48,990 nt of DNA. Origin: Prevotella sp. UBA3294 (lineage in GTDB: Bacteria > Bacteroidota > Bacteroidia > Bacteroidales > Bacteroidaceae). Positions within the stretch are counted from its first letter, which is position 1. Each line of letters starts with the position of its first letter. Shown one piece after another: positions 1-10,140 of this stretch. Position numbers and translations under genes: made by a program. Location: the NCBI GenBank assembly GCA_002361535.1, contig DETG01000024.1:1-48990 (forward strand), written 5' to 3'. Under the pieces are notes generated by a model. That model was not told the DNA's origin. It ran no database searches and saw only the letters and a list, made by a program, of their open reading frames with translations.

Positions 1-109
1 GCGGATTCCGGAAGTCGTACACCTCATGTCCCGCCTCCTTCAGTTTCTCCACCACCTCCGGATAGAACTCGTTCCGCCAACTGCTGGCCACATATATCTT
101 CCTTCTCAT
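1..109 (-). CDS. nucleoside 2-deoxyribosyltransferase-like protein, N-terminal fragment
   Basis: Only the first 36 codons are in the window; the gene continues past the left edge. It starts at the ATG whose complement lies at 107-109. The protein opens MRRKIYVASSWRNEFYP and then reads EAGHEVYDFRNP. This is the usual opening of small Rossmann-like proteins annotated as nucleoside 2-deoxyribosyltransferase-like, where the YVASSWRN segment forms the first strand and the nucleotide-binding loop. It follows the large helicase gene on the same strand with about 30 bp between them, so the two may be co-transcribed. The catalytic part is missing here, so the activity cannot be judged. The family call rests on the N-terminus alone. 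Confidence 0.55.
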   Translation of the reverse strand, partial: MRRKIYVASSWRNEFYPEVVEKLKEAGHEVYDFRNP

Positions 110-141
110 TTTATAGTCTTTCTTAAAACGTTTATTAGCTT

Positions 142-3100
142 TTATACGCTAATGCTTCCCTGTTTTGTTAATATAAGATTTGCCAGACATACGGCATATT
201 CCATCTGAGAGTTCACAGGCCTCCATGCCAACGTAAAACTGACGATTGCCTTTGTTACGACATAGCCTCTGTCGGTCCACACTTTCAGCTTATCCTTGCC
301 TGCCGCTGATAGGACTGCTATATTAATGCCTTGCTCATTGAGCAAATAGCCGTCTTGATATTTCAGGTTGTCTCCGCTCCTGAGCCGTAGTATTATTTCC
401 TTGCGGCCCTTGAAGAAATCAAGGATGACATCATGCATGTTCAAGGCTATCGAAATGGCAGCATACTCGGCAGGCGGATTCGTCACAAGATAGAGATTCT
501 GCTTGGCACGAGTCAATCCTACATAATAGGTTCGCAAATCGTTTACATCACTACCATCAGGAACGGGCGACAGCAAATAAACCGTATCAAACTCACGGCC
601 CTTAGCCTTGTGGATGGTACTTACAAACACCGACTGTTCATCAGCGGCTATGAAATCCTCAATGTTCGATTCAAAGATGTATTCGCGCAGGTCGCTATAA
701 TAGTAAGAGCGGTGAGTTGCTTCAAAGTCGGCAAAGAAGTGCTTCATAATGTTCAGACACGTACTCGTGGCGTAGGTCTTGAGCGTACACCTCTTAGCCT
801 CTTGCCATCTTTCTGTGGGAATGACGGCTTCATCCTTATTCCCGAGTTGTTTGAGGAAGTATCTTACTTCTGCCAGATTTCCGAAACGGAAACCACCCAT
901 CGACTGGGCTATAGTGGCGCGCAGCCCGCGACGTTCCAACTCATAGGCCACCTGCATGGTCTCTTCGTTAGTTCGTGTCAGGACAGCCGTTCTGCCTTTA
1001 ATGCATATCTCCGTATCAATGAGCGATTTCAATGTGACGACCTTTCCATCCATGCCTGTGGCAGATTGGATAGGCGTATGTTTCAGACGATTAGGGATGC
1101 GTTGTACAAAACGATTGGCACAATTAACGACAGCACGTGCAGAGCGGTAGTTGTCGGTCATCTCATACAGTTTAGCACTATCTTCGCTGGCGAGCGACTG
1201 CATATAGCGAGAGTCGGATCCGCGGAAGGCATAGATATTCTGATCATCATCGCCCACAGCGATGACCCGCATATCTTCGTTCTGTTGCATCAGTGCTTGC
1301 ACCAGCCGGAAATCATCTGGCCCCATATCTTGTGCTTCGTCAACGACAAGTACGCTCTTAGCTATCTTCGACAATTCCACCTGCCCACGTTCAATCATCT
1401 CTGCCGCACGTTTTACCACTTCTTTCGATTCTTCCAGACTGCCTTGCTTACCTATGAGGTCGAAACTATATGAATGGAAAGTCTTGATATCCACATAATG
1501 AGCCGCCGAGCCTACCAAGCCAATGAGGCGTTTCTTGAATTCGGTAGCTGCAGCACGCGAGAAGGTTAGCATCAGCAACTGTTCGTGTTTCACGTCCTCC
1601 AACAGCAACAGCGATGCCAACTTATGCACCAACACCCGTGTCTTGCCACTTCCAGGTCCAGCCGCCACGACGATGTATTTCGACTGCTTGTCATCGATAA
1701 TCTCAAGCTGACGGTTGGAGAGTTCACCAAAGAGAAGATTGTATTTGGCAGGTGTGATGTTCTGGTCTATTTGTGTCCGTCGTTCCTCCTTGAAGTAGTG
1801 GTTGATGAAACGGCGGAAGTCCATCTTGAAGTAGTCGTTGACAAATTGCAGGGCAGCATTGTAGTCGCGAACCATCAGGTTGGCATATTCACCCACGATA
1901 TGAATCTGACGGATGCGCTGTTTGTAGAACTCATCCAAAAGCCGATATTGTTCCTTGCCATAGCGTGTGCGGCGATCTGCCAAACGACCTATCTGCATGG
2001 TATTGTAGATGACGATGAAGCCACCTTCAATCTTCATCAGCTCCGTCTTAGTGAGATAGAGCAGGGCCTCTTCGATGTCGGCAATCGTGGGGTTCTGGTC
2101 TTTTTGATTTTCAAACATTGATGCCTGTTTGCTGGCGATGAATTGTTGCAGCAGTTCCACTTCCGAGAAGTTGACGAGTGTCATCTCTTTACCATTATCG
2201 CGCTTAGTGCTTAAAGTCTCAACTATAAATCGGCAAATGTTTATCCGATTTTCAAAGCGAGCCATTGTCGCTTCCGCTGTAGCTTGCAATCGCACACTCA
2301 CACTGCCTGTAGAGCTATGTTCTTGTTTGTGGATATAGCCCTTTAGTGACAGGAAGTGGAGCAGCATCCGCAGGCGTTTGACACTCGAATAGGTCAAGCC
2401 TGCTTTCTGCGCCTCTTCATTCAGTTCCTTATAGCTTATTCTATGCTGCTGCCCCCCGATTCGCTGCAAAAGATAATGTTCCAGTTTCAGGATGATATCA
2501 AGATTACGCAGAGAGGTACTCTTGCTAATCCAGGCCTGCATGTCACGGCTATCTGCCAGAAGTCCGTCCTGTCGCATCAAGTTAATATTCCTAATGACGG
2601 TCTCTTTCCTCATGCCAAGAATGTCGGCCAGATAGTCCACACGACTTTCCGCCTCCGCTCCACGTCCTTCTGCCGTAGCGCGTGCACTAATGAGCGACTT
2701 AATGATGCGAGCAGCCTCTTCACGCGATTGCTCATCAAAGAGTGGCGAGACGGTTAATTTCCGTCGAGCCTCATCCATGTTCTTCACCGCTATGCCCGTA
2801 GCAAAGACGTGTGGTGAATTGCTTCCTCGCTGTATGAATCCAGCATTCTCCAGAGCGGCAATAGCGGCCTTCACGCGTGTTTCTATATCAACAACCTCGT
2901 CGCCCCATCCGGCTTGACGGGCAATATCCAACGGCGAACAACTCACTTTATCACGCTTGGCCGTCAGGTCTTTGATGGCCTTCCACACCTGCTGAATTTC
3001 GCTGATACTGAGCTTCGTCTGGTTGAGCAAAATGAAATGTTTGTCAAGATCGCTGTCTGCATAGAGCACGAAGCATTCCGCCTGCATCTGCGGATCACGT

Positions 3101-4854
3101 CCTGCGCGCCCAGCCTCCTGCACATAGTTCTCTAAGGAATCACTGATGTTATAGTGAACCACCAGTCCGACATCTTTTTTGTCAACACCCATACCGAAGG
3201 CTGAGGTGGCTACGATAACCTGAGTTTCGCCACTCATAAAAGAGTTCTGATTTTTCACTTTCTCTGCAGCTTCCATCTTGCCGTTGAATGGCAATGCCCG
3301 TATGCCGTCGCTGACCAGATGGTCAGCCAACTGACTGGTACGTCGGGTGCGCGAAACATAGACAATCGTCGGACAGTTATGACCAAGTATCAGCGAACGC
3401 AGCAGGTTGTATTTCTCGTCGGCTGTATCGGCATGGAGAACCGAATAACGCAGGTTCTTACGCTCAGCATTGGCAGCAAAAACTTTTAGCTCCAAATTCA
3501 ATTTCGTCCTGAAATAGTCACAGATGTCGCTAATCACCTTCTGCTTTGCAGTTGCCGTGAAACACGAGACGGCTATAGGCTTATCCTGTTGCTTCTTCTC
3601 CTGTAACTGCCGGATAAAATCACCTATATACAAATAGTCCACACGGAAATCGTGTCCCCAGGCAGAGAAACAGTGAGCCTCATCAATCACAAAGCGCACC
3701 ACATTTCTGCCCAGGAGCAAACGCTCGATGGTTTTCGAGCGCAACATCTCAGGGGCGATATACAACAAATTTGCCGAGCCGTCGGCCACCTGTTGGATAG
3801 CTGTGGCTCGCTCTATGGGGTCAAGCAGTCCGTTGATGGTCACTGCCTCGCTGATGCCACGTGCTGCAAGATTGTCCACCTGGTCTTTCATCAGTGACTG
3901 CAAGGGAGAGATAACAACTGTCAGCCCATGAGTATTCCGTCCTGTCATCAATGCCGGCAACTGGAAGGTCAATGATTTGCCTCCGCCTGTAGGGAATATC
4001 GTTAGCAGCGATTCGCCACGGATGGCCGACTCCACGGCCTGTTGCTGCATGGGAATGCCATCGAACGTGCGGAACTCGTCATAACCAAAGAACTCTTTCA
4101 GCCCATAATGGGCATCCAACCTCTGACGGCAATATTCGCAATTACCACACGACGTATTACACAACATGGCCATCACGTTGACGACCTGCGGATAGTTGTG
4201 TATCACCCAGGCTGGTGTGATGGAAAAGACATCGTCAGCACCAATCACAGCGAGGCAATAAGCCAGTTCTATGGGATATTGCTTAACAAGCATCCCGAAG
4301 TCTGCATGGCTGCATACCTTTCCTTCAAATTCTTTTGGTATGAGTTTTAGCCAGTCCGGTTGTGTGTTCAATATCCTTCCAAGAAATGATTGCTGTGTAG
4401 AGGGGACATAATTAATGTGTTTGAAGAACCCTTCAAACTCCACCGTTTGGTGAAGCAGTTGGTAATATATTTCTTGCCTATCGGAAGTCAACTTATTCCA
4501 AGCCGCAATCTCATCATTCAGCAGGTCGCGAGCCTTCATCGAATCGTTGACAGGATTATTCAGCTCGTCCACCTGTAACTTGTCGTCCTTTACTAAATGG
4601 TGATATGGTCGTTTAGGGAACAAAAGAGGTGAAAGAAACAACGTATCAACAATCGTGGGATTACCCCTCAAAGCCGTGTACTTCAAGTCATGCCGAATGA
4701 TATTATGACCACATACCGTGTCGCATCCTGACACAAAGGCATCGAAGTTAGTCTTGGAGTGAGTGTGCAATATAGCATTATCCTCCCTTACAGCTCCGTA
4801 GTCCGCTACTTTCTTCGTTTGCGGATTAACCTCCGTATCGATGAATACTATCAT
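142..4854 (-). CDS. exonuclease-RecQ-UvrD fusion helicase
   Basis: A 1570-residue DNA repair or recombination enzyme. Residues 1-120 look like a DnaQ/RNase-T exonuclease: FIDTEV gives the DxE motif near residues 6-8, GHNIIRHDLK gives the second acidic motif near 49-58, and NDSMKARDL resembles the third. A cysteine cluster CNTSCGNCEYC at about 232-242 probably binds zinc. A RecQ-type SF2 helicase follows, with PTGGGKS near 288-294 and DEAH at 391-394. The C-terminal third is a UvrD/Rep-like SF1 helicase, with AGPGSGKT near 1063-1070, VVDEAQD, GDDDQNIYAFRGSD, STIHKAKGREFD and YVGLTRAKQ. All helicase motifs look intact. Large RecQ-annotated proteins of this layout are known in Bacteroidales. The natural substrate cannot be told from the sequence. 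The start at 4854 lies 45 bp after the esterase stop. Confidence 0.88.
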   Translation of the reverse strand: MIVFIDTEVNPQTKKVADYGAVREDNAILHTHSKTNFDAFVSGCDTVCGHNIIRHDLKYTALRGNPTIVDTLFLSPLLFPKRPYHHLVKDDKLQVDELNNPVNDSMKARDLLNDEIAAWNKLTSDRQEIYYQLLHQTVEFEGFFKHINYVPSTQQSFLGRILNTQPDWLKLIPKEFEGKVCSHADFGMLVKQYPIELAYCLAVIGADDVFSITPAWVIHNYPQVVNVMAMLCNTSCGNCEYCRQRLDAHYGLKEFFGYDEFRTFDGIPMQQQAVESAIRGESLLTIFPTGGGKSLTFQLPALMTGRNTHGLTVVISPLQSLMKDQVDNLAARGISEAVTINGLLDPIERATAIQQVADGSANLLYIAPEMLRSKTIERLLLGRNVVRFVIDEAHCFSAWGHDFRVDYLYIGDFIRQLQEKKQQDKPIAVSCFTATAKQKVISDICDYFRTKLNLELKVFAANAERKNLRYSVLHADTADEKYNLLRSLILGHNCPTIVYVSRTRRTSQLADHLVSDGIRALPFNGKMEAAEKVKNQNSFMSGETQVIVATSAFGMGVDKKDVGLVVHYNISDSLENYVQEAGRAGRDPQMQAECFVLYADSDLDKHFILLNQTKLSISEIQQVWKAIKDLTAKRDKVSCSPLDIARQAGWGDEVVDIETRVKAAIAALENAGFIQRGSNSPHVFATGIAVKNMDEARRKLTVSPLFDEQSREEAARIIKSLISARATAEGRGAEAESRVDYLADILGMRKETVIRNINLMRQDGLLADSRDMQAWISKSTSLRNLDIILKLEHYLLQRIGGQQHRISYKELNEEAQKAGLTYSSVKRLRMLLHFLSLKGYIHKQEHSSTGSVSVRLQATAEATMARFENRINICRFIVETLSTKRDNGKEMTLVNFSEVELLQQFIASKQASMFENQKDQNPTIADIEEALLYLTKTELMKIEGGFIVIYNTMQIGRLADRRTRYGKEQYRLLDEFYKQRIRQIHIVGEYANLMVRDYNAALQFVNDYFKMDFRRFINHYFKEERRTQIDQNITPAKYNLLFGELSNRQLEIIDDKQSKYIVVAAGPGSGKTRVLVHKLASLLLLEDVKHEQLLMLTFSRAAATEFKKRLIGLVGSAAHYVDIKTFHSYSFDLIGKQGSLEESKEVVKRAAEMIERGQVELSKIAKSVLVVDEAQDMGPDDFRLVQALMQQNEDMRVIAVGDDDQNIYAFRGSDSRYMQSLASEDSAKLYEMTDNYRSARAVVNCANRFVQRIPNRLKHTPIQSATGMDGKVVTLKSLIDTEICIKGRTAVLTRTNEETMQVAYELERRGLRATIAQSMGGFRFGNLAEVRYFLKQLGNKDEAVIPTERWQEAKRCTLKTYATSTCLNIMKHFFADFEATHRSYYYSDLREYIFESNIEDFIAADEQSVFVSTIHKAKGREFDTVYLLSPVPDGSDVNDLRTYYVGLTRAKQNLYLVTNPPAEYAAISIALNMHDVILDFFKGRKEIILRLRSGDNLKYQDGYLLNEQGINIAVLSAAGKDKLKVWTDRGYVVTKAIVSFTLAWRPVNSQMEYAVCLANLILTKQGSISV

Positions 4855-4899
4855 AGAACCTATCTTGTTGTTTAAGTATGCTTAACAGCTTATCATGCA

Positions 4900-5706
4900 T
4901 TATTCGGATTCCTTCATCGCTTGCTGCAGATGACTTTCCAGGATGTGGAAAGAGGGAGAAACCATCGCGCCATGGTCGTGCCCTCCTATTTCATAGAGAT
5001 AGGTATGCTGATGTCCCACCAGTTTCATCATCCTCGCCAGATACTGGTTCTCGTCATAACGGCCATACAGTTCCTGATCGCGGTCACCACAGATCAGTAC
5101 CAGTGGCGGACAGTCTTTGCGGACCCAGTAGAGGGGTGCGAACTCATCCACGGTGACCTGCATGGGTGACAGTCCTTGCATCTTCCTCACGTTATAATGT
5201 GTCACCGCCTGTCCGCTGAACGGCACATACATCATCACATCGTCGGCATCCACCCCATAGCGGGAGAGCCAAGACTTGTTCAGGCAAAGCATCATTGCCA
5301 GGTAACCGCCTGCAGAATGGCCCGTCACCACAATCTTCCGTGTGTCGCCACCATAGTCGGCGATATGTTTGAACACCCACGCCACGGCCTCGGCAGCATC
5401 ATCGAGTGTCTCCCTTACATGCACTTTCGGCAGCAGTCGGTAGTTGGCACCTACCACCACATACCCCTTTCCTTTCAGCTGCGCAGGAATCTCCTTATTG
5501 CCAGCTTCCAGTCCGCCACCATGGAACCACACCATGACGGGACAGTTTTTCTTGCCTTCCGGGTAATACACATCAAGTTTCAATCGCTCCTGAGCGTATT
5601 TGTCGGTCTTGGTTGTATAACAGATATCAGTTCTCAACTGATACCCTTGTGCCCATGTGATGACGCTCACCAGCAGCACCTTTGCTAACAGCATCCATCT
5701 TTTCAT
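4900..5706 (-). CDS. secreted alpha/beta hydrolase (carbohydrate esterase-like)
   Basis: A 268-residue exported alpha/beta hydrolase. The signal peptide is MKRWMLLAKVLLVSVITWAQ. The oxyanion motif is WFHGGGLEAGN and the nucleophile elbow is TGHSAGGYLA. A likely acid is in LICGDRDQ, and the catalytic histidine is probably in GGHDHGAM near the C-terminus. The HGGG/GHSAGG pair is typical of the hormone-sensitive-lipase or feruloyl/acetyl-esterase-like group. The gene follows the GH106 gene by 54 bp on the same strand. This suggests it removes acyl groups from the same pectin side chains, in the periplasm or on the cell surface. The position and the complete triad support an esterase; the exact ester is inference. 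Confidence 0.82.
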   Translation of the reverse strand: MKRWMLLAKVLLVSVITWAQGYQLRTDICYTTKTDKYAQERLKLDVYYPEGKKNCPVMVWFHGGGLEAGNKEIPAQLKGKGYVVVGANYRLLPKVHVRETLDDAAEAVAWVFKHIADYGGDTRKIVVTGHSAGGYLAMMLCLNKSWLSRYGVDADDVMMYVPFSGQAVTHYNVRKMQGLSPMQVTVDEFAPLYWVRKDCPPLVLICGDRDQELYGRYDENQYLARMMKLVGHQHTYLYEIGGHDHGAMVSPSFHILESHLQQAMKESE

Positions 5707-5760
5707 ATTCAGTCGTTTTAGATATTAGTAATCGGGGGTAAGGGGAAAAGGCCAACGAAG

Positions 5761-8415
5761 TTACCTACTGACGGGATAGAGTCGCACAGAACTGTTCAGT
5801 CCTGAAGGCATGGGAGTCCAGCGGTCGTAGGTGGTATGGTGGTAGTCAATATCCACCACGTTAATCTCCTCGAACTTTCTCCATTTCACCCCCTCACGAT
5901 CAAGTTGGGCGATGCGGTTGGCAGCCAGGTTCGTCACAGCGATACGTATCTCGTTCTTTCCTTTCTTCAGGACGGTTGACGGGAAGGTGAGCACATAAGG
6001 TACAGCCCATGCACAGCCGATCTGCTGACCGTTGATGGTCACCACGGCACTCTCACGCACATCCCCCAGATCGATCTGGAACCAGTCGGAAGCTTTCAAG
6101 TCCTTCTTACCGAGAGTAAATGTACAGGAATACGTTCCCGTTCCGATATAGCTACGCGAGAAATCGTCTATCTGCTCCCACGGCCTGAGCTGACCGATGG
6201 GATAGCTTCGTTCCTCAGAGATGCCCATGGGTTCATTTCTTTCGAGTGTCAGCGACCACCCCTTGTCGAGGGTGACAGGCATACCGACAGGACGGCACGG
6301 CTGTAGATCCACCGAGGCACAGGCAGGCTCCGCCTTGGTGAACGTCTGCAGGATTCTCGACTCCCCTGATTGCAGTGCCACTCTGATCTTCCCCTGATCT
6401 TTCTCTACCGCATAACGGTTACCCGTCATAGGATCGAACCACATCGCATCATCGAAATCCACCGTCAGCGTCACGTTTTGATCGATTTCATCGGGCGTTA
6501 GGTTAGATATAAAATAATGATATCCCTTGTCGTTCTTCCTTCTGATCAACTTCAGTCCCATTTCTTTTTTCATATTCTCAGGCTTTGCGGCCTTGCCCAT
6601 CTCTTCCCCGTTCAGTCCGTAGATGATAGCCGCCCCTTTCTGTCTCAGCTCTTCAATGTGAGCCTTCACCTCCTTTGGCATGATGCAGTCACCCGGAATC
6701 ACCAGTCCTTTGTAAGGAATGCCCGCTGCAGTCCGGAGCATCCGGCCGTCAAAGGATGTGGTGAGCAGATACTGGTCGGAGATATAGTCACAGTCAAAAC
6801 CCAGGCTATCGATGGTCAGGATGGCCTTGATGAATTCGGGTGCCTTCCGGTCCATCTCATGAATATCGAACTGCATGAGTCGTGTGCCCGTGTTTTTCGT
6901 CCACATATCCCTCACGGGAAGATACACTAAGAAGTCGTTATCCGGCTGTCCCCATTGCAGGAAGCTCTGACAGCGTTCGATATATTTCAGGAAATGGGGG
7001 GCATCGCGCCAGATGGTGTTTGTGGGTGACATATCGATGGATGCGTAGAATCTCCATCCAGGCCACGTATCGCCTTTCGGTGAATAGCAAGTGCCGTGGA
7101 AGAACATGTGGTTCACTCCGGCGCAGAACATCAGGTCCATGTCGGGCTTCATCTGTGAGAGTGAGGTACGGAAATGTTCTGTCAGCCAAGTGAACGTCTC
7201 ACTGCTGGTGAGGGGTTTCCCCATGATATGTGCTGCCGAAGGAGCATATTTCAGCATGGAGAGGTCGGAGAAGTTCTTCCTCGTCATCCCTGGGTCCGTC
7301 CGCAGTCCTTTGATACCGAAATCGGTGAGTCCGTAGCCTTCGATCTCAGGGATATCCACGGCTGCATAGACATCGATCAGGTTGGCCGGTGAGCCATGTG
7401 CCTGATTGCGCACCTTACATCCGTGGCGATGGCACCATGCCACCCATTGGTTGGTGAAGTTCTCTATCAGGAGGTCGGAGAGCGTCTCCCGGTAGTCGGA
7501 CATCACCTGCGGATCACCATCGAGGAACTGTCTGAGTCGGTATTCTAACTTATATCCCCTGCGCTTTTCGAACTCTCTGAGCAGCGTAGGAGTCCAATCG
7601 GCATGATACACTTCATAGCTGTCGTTGAAGAAGGTGTGCGGATAGGGGGTGTTGGTCCTTGCGAAGGCATCCTCGAAGCGTTGCAGATAATGAGCCACGG
7701 CGGTGGAATCGAAATGATCGACCACCCATCCTTCACCTCCGGGTGCTGCCCGCTTCACTTTCTGGCGGGTGCGCCCGGCATACAAGGCGATGATACGCCA
7801 TGTGCCCTTTTCCACCTTCCTCAGACGCAGGTGTCCGTCAAACACCGATTCAGTGACATTCGCGACCTTGGTGAGTTTCCTCACCGAGTATTTGGGAACA
7901 TTCTCAGAGAATGCCATCACTACCTGCAGACTGCTATACGGTCGTTCCTTCTCGGGTGCTGAGATATCGAGGTCGGCCAACTGTCGCTCATTGACAATCG
8001 TATCCACCACCACCAGTTTACAGGCAGCCTCCTCTATCGGCACCTGCGGACCGCCAAAGGGCCATCCCGTGCCACAGTTCATATCGATCTCCACGCCCTG
8101 TTTCCGACCTTCCTGCATGCAATAGCGTAGCTTTTCCATCCAGCGGTCGGAAAGGAATGGGATGTTGTTCTGTCCGTTTCCCTGCACCCCATAGAGCGGA
8201 GTGATCTCCAAGGCACCGATGCCATGCGAGGCATACTCCTGGATGTTCCACGACAGGTTCTTCTCATCCACGGCAGAGCCCAACCACCACCAGCGGCTTC
8301 CCGCCTTGGCCTCAGGTCGTGCTGCAGGCCATTCCTGTGCTTGTATCGGTTGTCCTGCTGCAAGCCACAGCAGTGCCAACCCCATCGTCCACTTTCTCAT
8401 CCTCATTTTCCCCAT
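5761..8415 (-). CDS. GH106-type alpha-L-rhamnosidase
   Basis: An 884-residue exported glycoside hydrolase. After a signal peptide (GLALLWLAAGQPIQAQ) the catalytic part opens with SRWWWLGSAVDEKN and GIGALEITPLYGVQG. These are the signature of GH106 rhamnosidases, which cut terminal alpha-L-rhamnose from pectins such as rhamnogalacturonan. Other family-like stretches are NCGTGWPFGG, FFNDSYEVYHADW and EIEGYGLTDF. The C-terminal 150 residues form a galactose-binding-like beta-sandwich (IDLGDVRESAVVTINGQ, then GKNEIRIAVTNLAANR). The length fits the smaller GH106 members. The start overlaps the end of the GH28 gene. A second ATG at 8406 makes an ATGA stop-start overlap with it and may be the true, translationally coupled start. 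Confidence 0.88.
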   Translation of the reverse strand: MGKMRMRKWTMGLALLWLAAGQPIQAQEWPAARPEAKAGSRWWWLGSAVDEKNLSWNIQEYASHGIGALEITPLYGVQGNGQNNIPFLSDRWMEKLRYCMQEGRKQGVEIDMNCGTGWPFGGPQVPIEEAACKLVVVDTIVNERQLADLDISAPEKERPYSSLQVVMAFSENVPKYSVRKLTKVANVTESVFDGHLRLRKVEKGTWRIIALYAGRTRQKVKRAAPGGEGWVVDHFDSTAVAHYLQRFEDAFARTNTPYPHTFFNDSYEVYHADWTPTLLREFEKRRGYKLEYRLRQFLDGDPQVMSDYRETLSDLLIENFTNQWVAWCHRHGCKVRNQAHGSPANLIDVYAAVDIPEIEGYGLTDFGIKGLRTDPGMTRKNFSDLSMLKYAPSAAHIMGKPLTSSETFTWLTEHFRTSLSQMKPDMDLMFCAGVNHMFFHGTCYSPKGDTWPGWRFYASIDMSPTNTIWRDAPHFLKYIERCQSFLQWGQPDNDFLVYLPVRDMWTKNTGTRLMQFDIHEMDRKAPEFIKAILTIDSLGFDCDYISDQYLLTTSFDGRMLRTAAGIPYKGLVIPGDCIMPKEVKAHIEELRQKGAAIIYGLNGEEMGKAAKPENMKKEMGLKLIRRKNDKGYHYFISNLTPDEIDQNVTLTVDFDDAMWFDPMTGNRYAVEKDQGKIRVALQSGESRILQTFTKAEPACASVDLQPCRPVGMPVTLDKGWSLTLERNEPMGISEERSYPIGQLRPWEQIDDFSRSYIGTGTYSCTFTLGKKDLKASDWFQIDLGDVRESAVVTINGQQIGCAWAVPYVLTFPSTVLKKGKNEIRIAVTNLAANRIAQLDREGVKWRKFEEINVVDIDYHHTTYDRWTPMPSGLNSSVRLYPVSR

Positions 8416-9746
8416 GTTTTTCCGTTGATCACCACATTCTTGACCGTTGTATTACTGATCAGAGAAGAACTAAAGGCATTCTTCTCGTCAGTCACCCTTA
8501 TATTCTCGAACGTGAAATCGTTCATGACATATTTCTCCGAGAGTCCCACGTCAAAGAAATTCTTACACTGCATATTGATATTTCGGATCACGATGTTGTT
8601 ACCTTGCGACATCGGCATGTCATCGCGTTGCTCAGGCTTGAAGAACTGTGTCCAGGGGCGGATCACGAGAAAGCTGCCGCAGTTTCCCTGTAGGTTCTCC
8701 ACCGTGACATACTCATAATGCTGCGGCGTGTCGGGTCGCATCTTCAGCCACAGCACCCGTGTAGCCTTGTCAACCTGACAGTTCCGCAAGATGATATTCC
8801 TGTCGTGCAACGACTCACTGCCTAAGGTCAGACAGCCGTGCACAAAGCCATAGTGGCAGTTCTGTATGATCACACGGCTGTTAGGACCGTTGTCGGGATC
8901 CTTATCGGCCCAAGTGCCCTTTCCTCCCTTCAGCACCACGGCATCGTCGTTCACGCTGATGTTACAGCCATTCACTAACACATCACTGCACACATCGATG
9001 TCGAGCGCATCACTGCTGGGAGCCTTGGCATCCTGGGGCTCATGGGGAGCAAAGATGGTACAGTCTAAATACCGCACTTTCTCACACTGATACAGATGGT
9101 TTGTCCAGAAGGCGCTGTTGATGAGATGAACATCCTGTACCGTCACGTTCTTACAATGGGAGATATACACCAACCGTGGGCGCAAGGCTTCCAAGTTCGT
9201 ACAGTTCCGGTTGAACTTCCTGCGGATCCAGAACTCCTCCCAGAAACGCAGTCCGTTTCCGTTGATGGTTCCTTTGCCCGAAATGCTAAATCCGTCGATT
9301 CCATCGGCATTTACGAGGGCAGCGAAGTAGTTCAGGGTCTGTCCTTCCATACGTGTCTTCACCAACGGATAATACTTAATGGCATCGATTCCTTTCAGTA
9401 CGCCCCCCTCTGTCACATGCAGGTGAGTGCCCTGTTTGAAGAAGAGAGCCCCCGTGAGGAAGATTCCCCGGGGAATCACGATCACGCCACCCCCCTGTTG
9501 CGCAGCCTTGTCGATGACAGCTTGTATGGCTGTCGTCTGCAAGAGGGAGGAATCGTTTTTCACGCCGTAGTCGGTGATCACATATTGCCGTCCTAACGAA
9601 CGGATATCCACCTTCGTCGTGTCACTGAACCAGGCATCAATGGGAGTTCCATCGGGCCAAATATCCACTATTTTTTTCTTCTTTGCCTGTGCCGGTAACG
9701 TCATCAGTACCGCCAGCAGGAGCCATAGGCTGTAGTATTTCCTCAT
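8403..9746 (-). CDS. GH28 family polygalacturonase-like glycosidase
   Basis: A 447-residue exported right-handed beta-helix glycosidase with signal peptide MRKYYSLWLLLAVLMTLPAQA. GH28 landmarks are TDYGVKNDSS and AIQAVIDKAAQQGGGVIVIP at the N-terminus. The catalytic area has SSDALDIDVC and NDDAVVLKGG, with the adjacent Asp pair. GCLTLGSE sits where GHG normally is, and WLKMRPD where RIK normally is. The acidic residues are kept, but the GHG and RIK segments differ from classic endo-polygalacturonases. This fits the exo-acting or rhamnogalacturonan-type GH28 enzymes common in Bacteroidota. It is the first gene of a minus-strand set with the GH106 and esterase genes. The likely role is releasing galacturonic acid or related sugars from pectin. 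Confidence 0.87.
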   Translation of the reverse strand: MRKYYSLWLLLAVLMTLPAQAKKKKIVDIWPDGTPIDAWFSDTTKVDIRSLGRQYVITDYGVKNDSSLLQTTAIQAVIDKAAQQGGGVIVIPRGIFLTGALFFKQGTHLHVTEGGVLKGIDAIKYYPLVKTRMEGQTLNYFAALVNADGIDGFSISGKGTINGNGLRFWEEFWIRRKFNRNCTNLEALRPRLVYISHCKNVTVQDVHLINSAFWTNHLYQCEKVRYLDCTIFAPHEPQDAKAPSSDALDIDVCSDVLVNGCNISVNDDAVVLKGGKGTWADKDPDNGPNSRVIIQNCHYGFVHGCLTLGSESLHDRNIILRNCQVDKATRVLWLKMRPDTPQHYEYVTVENLQGNCGSFLVIRPWTQFFKPEQRDDMPMSQGNNIVIRNINMQCKNFFDVGLSEKYVMNDFTFENIRVTDEKNAFSSSLISNTTVKNVVINGKTWGK

Positions 9747-10029
9747 ATCTCTGTTATGTTGATGTATCTATCTATAAAAACGGATTAACTTCCGATTTGT
9801 TATCAAAACCATGAAAAAACATAGAAGATCCTCTTCGCCATAGGCGAATTGGCTGGCGCTCTATTTGTTAAAAATTTGAATAATCTTAACGAATTAACTT
9901 CGTTTAACGCAAAATACGGGCACGGAGAGAAGCAGCCGCCCTCTCGGTCGAAATTGAGCGATTCTGACGAGGTTTAGTAAGTGACTGATAATGAATGCGT
10001 TAGTAAAACTCGGCTTTTCCGACTTGCAA

Positions 10030-10115
10030 AAACCATGTTTTTAGAGTCAAAAAACATAGTGTTTATGGGTCAAAAACATAGTTTTTAGTGGTCAGAAACA
10101 CCGTTTTTGTGAAGT
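10030..10115. repeat. 21-22 bp imperfect tandem repeat, four units
   Basis: Four consecutive units begin near 10030, 10051, 10072 and 10094. Each has the shape AAAACATAGTTTTTA followed by a short GTC-containing tail. Units differ at several positions, so this is an old or drifting repeat. It lies in the gene-free stretch and no reading frame runs through it with coding character. Confidence 0.7.
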
Positions 10116-10140
10116 AAAAGAACTAAATGACTCTTCTGGG

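Noticed and set aside
433..1473. Open frame of 346 codons on the plus strand inside the helicase gene
   Set aside because: It is antisense to a conserved helicase, with no domain sense and no promoter; a shadow frame.
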